From a virus, in the IMG/VR virus record IMGVR_UViG_3300037247_000961, positions 1 to 64,000 of that record: a stretch of 64,000 nt of DNA. One strand, 5' to 3'. Each line of letters starts with the position of its first letter. Position 1 is the first letter of the stretch. Positions 30,882-38,196 of this stretch are shown in pieces. The position numbers were made by a program, and so were the translations under genes. The notes beneath the pieces are model-generated. The model made no database searches and was not told the origin of the DNA. It worked only from the letters and a program-made list of their open reading frames with translations.

Positions 30882-31370
30882 TTATGCGTCCACAATGCGA
30901 ATAGATCGAGGTTGATCCGGCGTGTAAGTGATAAAACCACGCTCAGTCAGACGTCTGACGAAATTAGTGACGCATCCCACGTATTTTAATCCAAGACCCT
31001 TGGCAATCTCAGCGTAACTTGGCGAATAGCCATTGATATTCCGGTAATTGATAATGAATGCTAGGGCCTTCTTTTGTCGTTTCGTAATTCCACCGTTCCG
31101 TCGCGAATCAGGATGGCGCATATCATAGGCCATCCTGGAGCACTCAATGCAGTAGTTAGTTGAAACCGTCCGCTTCGCCATATGACCATACAAGCAAGGA
31201 TCACCGGTAGAATACTGCTTCAATCCACGGTCGCGGGCCTCTTTCCGGCAAGTTGCCGCACGCTTCCGATGGTCACGGGCTTCCTTCCAACGATTTAACT
31301 CATGTTTTTGATGCACTTTCTTTATGTTGGTTAGCCCTTGGGCGTATTCGACGGAAGTGTTTTTGCTCAT
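30882..31370 (-). CDS. zinc finger plus LexA-like HTH protein
   Basis: 162 residues. Residues 55-80 hold a CLYGH...CIEC zinc module typical of phage HNH or homing-type proteins, and the C-terminus (KALAFIINYRNINGYSPSYA, then EIAKGLGL) is a LexA-type DNA-binding winged helix without the LexA protease part. Probably a DNA-binding regulator. ATGA overlap with the gene upstream. Confidence 0.65.
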   Translation of the reverse strand: MSKNTSVEYAQGLTNIKKVHQKHELNRWKEARDHRKRAATCRKEARDRGLKQYSTGDPCLYGHMAKRTVSTNYCIECSRMAYDMRHPDSRRNGGITKRQKKALAFIINYRNINGYSPSYAEIAKGLGLKYVGCVTNFVRRLTERGFITYTPDQPRSIRIVDA

Positions 31371-31615
31371 TGCTGTCCCTTTTCATACTTGACAAGGACG
31401 TCCTCGATCTGGGCAGCAAACTTCGTAGCCACATTACGCCGATCTGCCGGCGTCGGACAGGTATTGAAAATCACCATACCGAACCAACGCGCAATGGCCA
31501 AGAACATCACCTCGATTGAGACGGGTCCGAAGATTTCGTGGAACGTTTCAATGACTTGTGTGGTGCGCGCCTCAAGAATTTTCTCGGCTCGCGCAGCTTC
31601 GGGAGTTAGTGCCAC
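31367..31615 (-). CDS. 82-residue helical protein
   Basis: Begins MALTPEAARAEKILEARTTQ; helical with a hydrophobic middle (VSIEVMFLAIARWFGMVIFN) that could be buried or membrane-associated. Overlaps both neighbours. Unknown. Confidence 0.6.
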   Translation of the reverse strand: MALTPEAARAEKILEARTTQVIETFHEIFGPVSIEVMFLAIARWFGMVIFNTCPTPADRRNVATKFAAQIEDVLVKYEKGQQ

Positions 31616-31884
31616 GCTTTTTCTTTCCTTGCTATTGCATCGTCGTGAAGAATTTTGGTGATTGCCGCTCGACGAATGTTTTCGGCCAAGGACTCCGTAT
31701 GCTTCTGGATATTGCTCGGTTTACCATCAGCGATAGATGCCACAAGCTGACCCGCCAAGTTACACACCACAGTTAATGCCGACTCAACATCGGACTCGCC
31801 GATTTGCTCCATAATTATGTTGGTCAGCCGCGTCACCTCATCTTGTAGGGGCGCGGCAATTGGTGGAATGGGAGGTTTAGCCAC
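31606..31884 (-). CDS. 92-residue helical protein
   Basis: All-helical pattern (LTNIIMEQIGESDVESALTV) with proline-rich start. No motif. Overlaps neighbours by 8-10 bp. Confidence 0.6.
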   Translation of the reverse strand: MAKPPIPPIAAPLQDEVTRLTNIIMEQIGESDVESALTVVCNLAGQLVASIADGKPSNIQKHTESLAENIRRAAITKILHDDAIARKEKAWH

Positions 31885-32065
31885 GAGATTCCATCTCCTT
31901 GATAATACTCAATTCGGCCTCTCTAATTGCCTTAGCAACACGGCGCTCAACTTCACCATAGATCGGAGGCATTAGTTGATGCAACGCCGCTCGGGCACGG
32001 TCAATCGGGTCCATACGCTTGTCGCTTAGTGGACTCTCCCACCAGCGTTCGGCCCCTTCTGTCAT
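31877..32065 (-). CDS. 62-residue hypothetical protein
   Basis: Helical, charged (GEVERRVAKAIREAELSIIK). ATGA overlap with the DUF3310 gene. Unknown function. Confidence 0.55.
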   Translation of the reverse strand: MTEGAERWWESPLSDKRMDPIDRARAALHQLMPPIYGEVERRVAKAIREAELSIIKEMESRG

Positions 32066-32475
32066 ATGCCGGCGCTATCATCATTGATCAAAGATTGAAT
32101 CGCCGCGCGGCAACCAAACAAGTCTTCAACACACGACCAACGAGAAATCACGGTTACCGCAAACTCCTCCGTTTTGTCCAAGTCCTGCATGACACTGAAA
32201 TACTGTATATCGCTAAGCGATGCACATCCCTTGGGTACGCGGCGATGGTTCTTGTGCAAATCGATCAACTTATCCACAAAATGGATTGCTTTCTCCAAGT
32301 CCATCATGCCGTTGCCCTTATCGCGCCATCGGCACATATACTTGATGATGCACATTTCCAGCCCACCAAGGCCATGCTTTTCCGTAAAATCCCAGACCTG
32401 ATACCCCGCTAGATAATGATCCCCGCCAATTTGCATAGCGTTTGGATTGGCCCCGCGCCCTTCATCCTGGCTCAT
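32062..32475 (-). CDS. DUF3310 protein
   Basis: 137 residues. IGGDHY, YQVWDFTEKHGLG and IKYMCRWRDKGNG, then DLEKAIHFVDKLI are the signature of DUF3310, a family common in phage nucleotide-metabolism regions and sometimes named nucleotide kinase without proof. The C-terminal part after residue 85 is less conserved. Confidence 0.8.
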   Translation of the reverse strand: MSQDEGRGANPNAMQIGGDHYLAGYQVWDFTEKHGLGGLEMCIIKYMCRWRDKGNGMMDLEKAIHFVDKLIDLHKNHRRVPKGCASLSDIQYFSVMQDLDKTEEFAVTVISRWSCVEDLFGCRAAIQSLINDDSAGI

Positions 32476-32489
32476 TGATGGACTCCTGG

Positions 32490-33023
32490 TTAGTTCCGGT
32501 TTTCAGGCAGCCGCGTCCATTTGTACTTGGCATAAAACTTGATGCACGGCTCGGGAAAGTTCAAAGCTCGACGCTCAATGGATTGTGTTAAGTATAGCAG
32601 ACTTTTTTCACAATGTCGATTCCCAAATGCAATTTGCTCCTGGCACCACACCCAAGACTCCAGAAGATCGATGGCGTTAAGCCAGTGGAAATCTTCATCC
32701 GTGAGAGATTCAAATCCTTCATACATCCCCCACGTTTGAAGCGCAGCCATGTTGGCTTGATCGTAGGCTTCAAAAAGAGATTCATGGTACTGAGGCGCAG
32801 GCCGCGGCATATCGCCAACCCATCGCTCAGCTCCATCGTGCCAAAGCAAAGCCTTGATCAAAGGGACTGAGGGACTTGGGTGCAAGACGAGCAACATGCT
32901 CACTGCGTCATAGCTATGCTTGCCCACGGTGTATTCGCCCATGTGGGGCACGACATGGAACCGCCGAACGTTGCCGGCTTCCCTGGTAGCCTTGACGCGG
33001 TCTACCTCGCTAAGTTCGATCAT
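32490..33023 (-). CDS. HD-domain phosphohydrolase, YfbR-like
   Basis: 177 residues. H36 (GKHSYDA) and HD at 62-63 (LWHDGAERWVGD) are the metal-binding HD residues of the YfbR/5'-deoxynucleotidase family. Probably removes phosphate from deoxynucleoside monophosphates and adjusts dNMP pools. Overlaps the thymidylate synthase homologue by 14 bp. Confidence 0.8.
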   Translation of the reverse strand: MIELSEVDRVKATREAGNVRRFHVVPHMGEYTVGKHSYDAVSMLLVLHPSPSVPLIKALLWHDGAERWVGDMPRPAPQYHESLFEAYDQANMAALQTWGMYEGFESLTDEDFHWLNAIDLLESWVWCQEQIAFGNRHCEKSLLYLTQSIERRALNFPEPCIKFYAKYKWTRLPENRN

Positions 33024-34014
33024 CGATTCTCCTTAAAAGCCATTCGTTCGCGGCACCTTGCCAATCGGAGGCCCGTACTAGTGATACAGTATCCAGCGCC
33101 TTTCGGGCGCCGTCCATATTGAGGCCGGCTGTCGATTTGTATTGATCCCAAACTTGCCACATGGGCGCCGCCACGTGCCGGAAGAAAGGATCACGCATTC
33201 CCATGACCGGCCCTTCATCGAGGAACATGGACAACTCTCCAAGCCAGGCATCCGAATCGATGGTCGCAATAGGGACAAGGACCGCTAGAGGAGGATAAGG
33301 ATTGCTTGGAGGAAGCTTGTGAAATGAGTTCTTGATTAAATCCAATACCTTGGTTTCCGCCCCAAGGCAATTGGCTACAATTGTCATGCGCCCAATAGGG
33401 ACACTGATCGCCTTAGCAATGAACTCTTGCATCATGGAAAACACGATAGCGTCCAGACGCATGTCGAAGATATCGGCGTCCCTGTATACCACCATCATAT
33501 CCAACCGTTGAGCGTGGTTGATGCTTAGATATAGATGCGTCGCTGCAGGTAGATTCCGGCTTGTACTGCCGAAGTCCTCCCCAGCATCCCACAACGAGAT
33601 CACTGCAGCCTTGTGCCCAGGGTTGTTACGGAGCATATGAACCACGGATTTCAGTTGATCAATAGTGCCAGCCTGGTAATCCATGCCAGGATCGAAGTGC
33701 GCCCGCATGCGTTGTCCATATGCCCCATGAAGTATCTTACCATCATCACTCGTGCCCCCTTGATAGCCATCGAACTTAGCCAGAAACGTAACGTCATTGC
33801 GGCCACCGAGCACCCATAGACTTGTGAACAGTGCGACGAACGGATTCAGGTCATACTCAGTCCCACGTGACAATCGCTCCATGGGCTCCGTCATCATGAG
33901 GGCCACGGGACTGGTTATCTCGGTCATGTGCCTCTTGGGCTGTCCCTCATCGAAAAGCAATTCCAGACCCTGGGGTATGACCTCGTGCATGTTGCGGCCA
34001 TAGATCATTTGCAT
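33010..34014 (-). CDS. thymidylate synthase homologue lacking catalytic Cys
   Basis: 334 residues from the ATG at 34014 (AAGGAGCG upstream). HGAYGQRMR, the DQL.SVV.ML helix, SRNLPAATHLY and RDADIF...LDAIVFSMMQEF follow the thymidylate synthase/dCMP hydroxymethylase fold in order. The catalytic Cys of the LPC(N)TH loop is Ala157 (codon GCA), and a second conserved residue there is also Ala. As read, it cannot form the usual covalent dUMP adduct. It may bind substrate or RNA, pair with another subunit, or catalyse something else. Confidence 0.75.
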   Translation of the reverse strand: MQMIYGRNMHEVIPQGLELLFDEGQPKRHMTEITSPVALMMTEPMERLSRGTEYDLNPFVALFTSLWVLGGRNDVTFLAKFDGYQGGTSDDGKILHGAYGQRMRAHFDPGMDYQAGTIDQLKSVVHMLRNNPGHKAAVISLWDAGEDFGSTSRNLPAATHLYLSINHAQRLDMMVVYRDADIFDMRLDAIVFSMMQEFIAKAISVPIGRMTIVANCLGAETKVLDLIKNSFHKLPPSNPYPPLAVLVPIATIDSDAWLGELSMFLDEGPVMGMRDPFFRHVAAPMWQVWDQYKSTAGLNMDGARKALDTVSLVRASDWQGAANEWLLRRIDDRT

Positions 34015-34035
34015 TATTGACGCTCCTTCCATTCT

Positions 34036-34323
34036 TCAAACTTCCGTGGATTGCTCAGCGGCTTCCATTTCCACCACCTCAGCGAGCATCGTCTGCAACA
34101 GAACCACCTCAGCACGGTCACCGCGGTCCAAAGGATAGCCGGCCTTTTCCAACAACGACCAGTGATCAAGCTTGGCCACGATCCTTTCGTGCAGGCCCCT
34201 GCGTTTGATAGCATCAACACTGGATTGGTGTTTGGCCCGCGCATCTTCGCGGAGTTCGACTTGCTCGTCGGTCAATTCCGGGAATACCTCGTCCGGGCTA
34301 ATCGATTCTTTTGGTCTATCCAT
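34036..34323 (-). CDS. 95-residue acidic helical protein
   Basis: Helical, acidic (ELTDEQVELREDARAKHQSS). Unknown. Lies between a coupled small gene and the thymidylate synthase homologue. Confidence 0.55.
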   Translation of the reverse strand: MDRPKESISPDEVFPELTDEQVELREDARAKHQSSVDAIKRRGLHERIVAKLDHWSLLEKAGYPLDRGDRAEVVLLQTMLAEVVEMEAAEQSTEV

Positions 34324-34582
34324 TGGAACTTCCTACCTCAAGCTGCCCATGCTCGACCAACTCCGCGCGGATGATGTCGCGCAGTTCCAATAGGTGCGCC
34401 AGTTGCTCGCGCTCGTTATCGGCAAACTCGAAGCCATCCTTGCCTGCCCATGCTTTTCGTTCCCAGTCATGCATCGAGGCGATCTTGTTCAACACGCGCT
34501 CGTATGCCAAGCGGCGATGGACGGCGCGGACGCCGTCCATGTGCTTTTGATGAATCAACATGCGGTCGGATAGCTTTGTCAT
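34316..34582 (-). CDS. 88-residue helical protein
   Basis: Charged helix (EFADNEREQLAHLLELRDII). ATGA overlap with the DUF3489 gene. No known motif. Confidence 0.55.
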   Translation of the reverse strand: MTKLSDRMLIHQKHMDGVRAVHRRLAYERVLNKIASMHDWERKAWAGKDGFEFADNEREQLAHLLELRDIIRAELVEHGQLEVGSSNG

Positions 34583-35154
34583 GAAGCGATCTGGTACACG
34601 TTGCCACGGCCCTCGACCCGGCTCTTGGTCACCGGCAAGCCAAGGCGCTTCTTCACATCCCGACTGATGGCCCCGCGTGCCGTGTGATTAAGCCAGTTCA
34701 ATGCCTCGGCAATCTCCTTGATCGATGCGCCCTCGGGCCGCTTGAGCAAGGCGATAAGAGCCGCTTGCTTAGAGCCGTCACGCACCTTGCTCTTAGGCTC
34801 CTTACCCAAGGGCGCCAAAGGCTCCTTGCCGGTGGTAGGCACCACCGGCGCTGCCCCCGGTACTGGTTCCGGCATAGGCAGGCCTTTCATCGAGTCCGGC
34901 AGATCGTCGTTGAACTCCTCCATATCGTCGAAGGCGACATCGTACTTGAGCAGCAAGTCGATCACTGCTTTGATGCCCTTGGCCTTGTTCTGGAACATCT
35001 TGATGCGACGGCCCAAATCCAAATTGGAAACGAGAAGGTTGCGCAACTCGACCAGCTTCTCCGCGGCCAAAGTGTCCAGAAAGATAGCATCTTCTGGGGC
35101 ACCCACGCTGCCCTCAACGATGTACTTCTTACCTAAGAATTCGACGGTTTTCAT
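34579..35154 (-). CDS. DUF3489 DNA-binding protein
   Basis: 191 residues from the ATG at 35154 (AAGGAGCAGAAGCC upstream). The C-terminal 65 residues (KQAALIALLKRPEGASIKEI, then GRGNVYQI) match the DUF3489 winged helix common in proteobacteria; the N-terminal part is helical with a proline linker. It has a strong promoter and possible operator at 35201-35259, so it may regulate itself. The frame upstream of the ATG is occupied by that promoter. Confidence 0.75.
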   Translation of the reverse strand: MKTVEFLGKKYIVEGSVGAPEDAIFLDTLAAEKLVELRNLLVSNLDLGRRIKMFQNKAKGIKAVIDLLLKYDVAFDDMEEFNDDLPDSMKGLPMPEPVPGAAPVVPTTGKEPLAPLGKEPKSKVRDGSKQAALIALLKRPEGASIKEIAEALNWLNHTARGAISRDVKKRLGLPVTKSRVEGRGNVYQIAS

Positions 35155-35200
35155 GGCTTCTGCTCCTTGACCAGAAAGGGTTGAATCAATGATGTTATCC

Positions 35201-35229
35201 ATTATCCCATCGCCATCAAGAAATGTCAA
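35201..35229 (-). promoter_or_regulatory. strong sigma70 promoter
   Basis: TTGACA (35224-35229), 17 bp, GATAAT (35201-35206) on the minus strand, the best promoter match of the window. Drives the DUF3489 gene and those downstream. Confidence 0.75.
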
Positions 35230-35259
35230 CACCTTATTTTAAGGTGAAATCTTCACCTT
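35230..35259. promoter_or_regulatory. possible operator with three half-sites
   Basis: CACCTT, AAGGTG and CACCTT lie at 35230-35235, 35241-35246 and 35254-35259, forming two nested palindromes (for example AAGGTGAAATCTTCACCTT). They end right beside the -35 box, a position suited to control the DUF3489 promoter. Confidence 0.5.
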
Positions 35260-35483
35260 CCCGGACAAATTTCAAATTCGCCTAATTGCATGCCGGCCTT
35301 ACACCAACGAGCCCAATCGAGCATGGACTGGCGTTCGTCATATGCCAACCGTCCCCGCTTCCAACTCAGGTCCGTAAACTGCCTAATGATCTGCGTATCA
35401 TTTTCCTCGGCAAACAGGATTCCATGATAGGCCAGCGTAACCCCTATGATGATAACTGACGCAGCTTGACTCATCAATCGCAT
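35253..35483 (-). CDS. 76-residue exported or membrane protein
   Basis: Hydrophobic start (MSQAASVIIIGVTLAYHGIL) followed by a soluble part with two cysteines. Overlaps the RNR stop by 10 bp. May be secreted; unknown. Confidence 0.55.
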   Translation of the reverse strand: MRLMSQAASVIIIGVTLAYHGILFAEENDTQIIRQFTDLSWKRGRLAYDERQSMLDWARWCKAGMQLGEFEICPGR

Positions 35484-37291
35484 TCTTTGCGCCCCGTAAC
35501 TTCATCGATGTGGCACATGGTGGTTGCCACCAAGTCCGTTGGGCTGGGCAACGAATCATCCCCTTTCACAGTAAAAATGCCAGTGCGCATCCCGTCAATG
35601 CGAAATGTGGTCAACCCCTTTGCCCCACGGCGCCAGGCCTCGGTGTACAGTTCCTTGAACTCATCCCACTTCACAGAGCCAGGTACATTGCAAGTTTTAG
35701 ATACGGCACTGTCAATGTGGGTTTGCGCCGTACAAAGGACGTCAAGATGCTCTTGTACCGTAACGAACTCGCTGATCTTGCCGCGAACCCCAAACACGCG
35801 AAGGCCATAATCTTCAACGTCCTCGTGAATAACTCCCTCCGCCGTATTGATCTCACGATTAAAGGAATAGGCAAAAACTGGCTCCAAGCCACTCGACACG
35901 TTGTCAGCACAAAGGCTAATTGTGCCAGTTGGCGCAATGCTTGTGAGATGGCTATTGCGAATGCCGTAGCGCGCAATCCCTTCCCGGACATCATCGTCGA
36001 GCGTAGCTATAAATGCGCCCGACAAATATGAATCTTTGTCAAATAGCTTAAATGACCCTTTCTCACGGGCTAAATCAATCGATGCCAAATAGCATTCCCG
36101 AGTTAGCCGTTGCAGAATCATGTTTTCCAATCGAAGGAAATCCGGCGAACCATAGCCACCTGGAATCATGGCCTCGATACAGTTGGCCATTCCAGTTACA
36201 CCAATCCCCATACGACGCTTCCTCTGGGCTTCCTTCTTTTGTTCATATGTAGGATATTTGGCCTGGTCAATCACATTATCCATGGCACGGACGACACAGG
36301 GAATGTCTTTACCAAAACGATCCCAATCGAATATGCGACGCATCCCTTCCGTCTTGACATATTTGACAAGATTCATGCTGCCCAAGAGGCAAGCACCGTG
36401 AGGCGGAAGTGGTTGCTCAGCACAGGGATTCGTCGCCGCGATTTTTTCGCAATACCATAAATTATTCATGCGATTGATCGTATCAATGAACAACACCCCA
36501 GGTTCACCCCAATCCCAGGTTGAACGCATGACCATTTCCCAAAGCGCACATGGATCGATGTGGCGGTATACCCGACCATCAAACCGCAACGGGAAGGGTT
36601 TGCCCTCGGCAAGACACTCCATGAACTCATCAGTCACCGCAATGGACATATTGAACGCGGTTAAAGGCAATGTTTTTTGCAGCGCCTTCCATGCCCGCAG
36701 GCGGACGTTGGGGTCTTTGATCTGTTCAACCAACTCCCAAAGCACGCGCTGCTCTGGCGACGGGTGCTTGGCATTGATAAACATTTCGATGTCCGGGTGA
36801 TCAATTCTCAGAACTGCCATTTGTGCGCCGCGTCTATGGCCGGCGGAGGCAATCGTCTTACACAGGCTGTTATGGATCGACATGAATGAGACTGGCCCAG
36901 ACGCATAAGTATGCTGTGTTCTGATCAAATCCTTATAAGGACGCAACGTTGAAAAGTCGTAACCAATACCCCCTCCCATGCGCATCGTCGCCGCAGCCTC
37001 GGCCAACCGACCCATGATGGAACCGTTGCCATCGACCATGCTGTCCTCGATAATGCCAGACACAAAACAATTGTATGGTGTCACTTCCCAAAGCGCGCCA
37101 ACTGCGGCCTGTATTCGACCAGCGGGGAGGAAGAATTGATTGAGAAGGAGTTGGCTAAAATGTTTAAAATGGTCGTCGTCGTCTTTGAGCGCGGCGGCAA
37201 CTCGGTAGCCATAATCCCGAAACGTCTCTTGTGGTCCACGGTACTTTTCACCGTGCATAGCATCACTGAATGCGAGTTGTGGGCCTTGCAT
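35474..37291 (-). CDS. nrdJ: class II (B12-dependent) ribonucleotide reductase
   Basis: 605 residues. The active-site NPCAEQPLPPHGACLLGSMN block, PYNCFVSG (first redox Cys), and RRGAQMAVLRIDHPDIEMF fit adenosylcobalamin-dependent NrdJ; ending is MTGRKECD with the C-terminal Cys. No ATP-cone is seen and no small NrdB-like subunit follows, as expected for class II. It makes dNTPs from ribonucleotides and needs B12 from the host. Confidence 0.9.
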   Translation of the reverse strand: MQGPQLAFSDAMHGEKYRGPQETFRDYGYRVAAALKDDDDHFKHFSQLLLNQFFLPAGRIQAAVGALWEVTPYNCFVSGIIEDSMVDGNGSIMGRLAEAAATMRMGGGIGYDFSTLRPYKDLIRTQHTYASGPVSFMSIHNSLCKTIASAGHRRGAQMAVLRIDHPDIEMFINAKHPSPEQRVLWELVEQIKDPNVRLRAWKALQKTLPLTAFNMSIAVTDEFMECLAEGKPFPLRFDGRVYRHIDPCALWEMVMRSTWDWGEPGVLFIDTINRMNNLWYCEKIAATNPCAEQPLPPHGACLLGSMNLVKYVKTEGMRRIFDWDRFGKDIPCVVRAMDNVIDQAKYPTYEQKKEAQRKRRMGIGVTGMANCIEAMIPGGYGSPDFLRLENMILQRLTRECYLASIDLAREKGSFKLFDKDSYLSGAFIATLDDDVREGIARYGIRNSHLTSIAPTGTISLCADNVSSGLEPVFAYSFNREINTAEGVIHEDVEDYGLRVFGVRGKISEFVTVQEHLDVLCTAQTHIDSAVSKTCNVPGSVKWDEFKELYTEAWRRGAKGLTTFRIDGMRTGIFTVKGDDSLPSPTDLVATTMCHIDEVTGRKECD

Positions 37292-37309
37292 TGAATTCTC
37301 CCTCCGGCG

Positions 37310-37564
37310 CTATTTCGTGCTCAACTGTTCAACAACGCGCTGGACCGTCTCCAGATCTTTGGACCGGCGTTCTTGCATGCGCCAGACTTGACTGGCTTGG
37401 AGTGCTCGCAGAAGTCTTTCACAGGGCTCCACGAAGGCATCGTCACCTATGCGACTTTCACAGATAGATATCGCATCGATCTTCGCCCACTGCGTCAACG
37501 TTTGCTCGTCCGCTTTCGCAATCAGCGGAACAGCAACCGCCAAAAAGAAAATTAGGTGTTTCAT
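37310..37564 (-). CDS. 84-residue secreted protein
   Basis: ATG at 37564 (AAGGAACCTTG upstream). Signal peptide MKHLIFFLAVAVPLIAKA with likely cleavage at AKA-D, then a small helical domain with two cysteines (AISICESRIGDDAFVEPCER). Periplasmic; unknown role. Confidence 0.6.
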   Translation of the reverse strand: MKHLIFFLAVAVPLIAKADEQTLTQWAKIDAISICESRIGDDAFVEPCERLLRALQASQVWRMQERRSKDLETVQRVVEQLSTK

Positions 37565-37579
37565 GTTCAAGGTTCCTTT

Positions 37580-37655
37580 TGGTAGCGGGGGCCGGATTCG
37601 AACCGGCGACCTTCAGAATATGAATCTGACGAGCTACCAACTGCTCTACCCCGCA
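37580..37655 (-). tRNA. tRNA-Met (anticodon CAT), initiator-like
   Basis: 76 bases with encoded CCA. Acceptor pairs 2-71 to 7-66 are formed, but the first pair is T1-T72 and so is unpaired, as in bacterial initiator tRNA. The D-stem GAGC/GCTC carries A11-T24, another initiator trait. The anticodon stem TCAGA/TCTGA lacks the three GC pairs of initiator tRNA. The anticodon loop TTCATAT reads CAT; tRNA-Ile2 is an alternative. Its first ten bases overlap the end of the HNH gene. Confidence 0.85.
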
Positions 37656-37999
37656 TTAAAATGGTCTTTCCAATGTTCTTTCCGATGGCAATTTGAGCAT
37701 AACACTTCACATTTTGCAATCTCTTTCAAGATTCTAGCCCACGAGATGTCTCGGATCATTTTGCCAGAAATTCCAAATTCCTTCTTGCTTGGGTCTAAAT
37801 GATGAAAGTCTAAACAAGCGGGATGATCTTCTGGGCAACGATTGCAAGATAATTGAGCCTTCAATTCTTTAAATCGAATAATCCTCTTTCGTTTATTTTC
37901 TGTAGTCCTTGCTCGATGCACCTTCTTATTTTTTGGATACCAAATCTCCCTCATGTATTTTGCATGGTACTCTTTACGTTTGATAGGGTCTTTAATCAT
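37646..37999 (-). CDS. HNH endonuclease, possibly homing
   Basis: 117 residues. CNRCPEDHPACLDFHHLDP and CEVLCSNCHRKEHW form the zinc-bound HNH core (HH and the final H). Very Lys/Arg-rich N-terminus. The stop TAG lies inside tRNA-Met (its positions 8-10), so gene and tRNA share ten bases. Free-standing HNH genes often spread by cutting nearby sites. Confidence 0.8.
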   Translation of the reverse strand: MIKDPIKRKEYHAKYMREIWYPKNKKVHRARTTENKRKRIIRFKELKAQLSCNRCPEDHPACLDFHHLDPSKKEFGISGKMIRDISWARILKEIAKCEVLCSNCHRKEHWKDHFNAG

Positions 38000-38007
38000 A
38001 GTGTAGT

Positions 38008-38196
38008 TTACCCCAACGGCGACGTGCCGTCAATTAAATTCTGCAACGCCTTCACGGCTTCCGTCGCTTTTTTGTAAGCCTCTCGTGTGTTCACCGGACG
38101 ATATCGCTTGAGTACGATCTGCACCACTAAGAAAAAGGATGCTTGGCAAAGCAACTGGTGGGCACGGCCCAATTCAGATTTGATCGGGTAGCTCAC
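38008..38196 (-). CDS. 62-residue protein, GTG start
   Basis: GTG at 38196 overlaps the helicase stop (GTGA). Product has a hydrophobic stretch (LLCQASFFLVVQIVL) and a helical end. Unknown. Confidence 0.5.
   Translation of the reverse strand: MSYPIKSELGRAHQLLCQASFFLVVQIVLKRYRPVNTREAYKKATEAVKALQNLIDGTSPLG

Noticed and set aside
35230-35259. Rho-independent terminator after the gene at 35253
   Set aside because: The palindromes have no T-run on the minus strand and touch the -35 box, so an operator is more likely.
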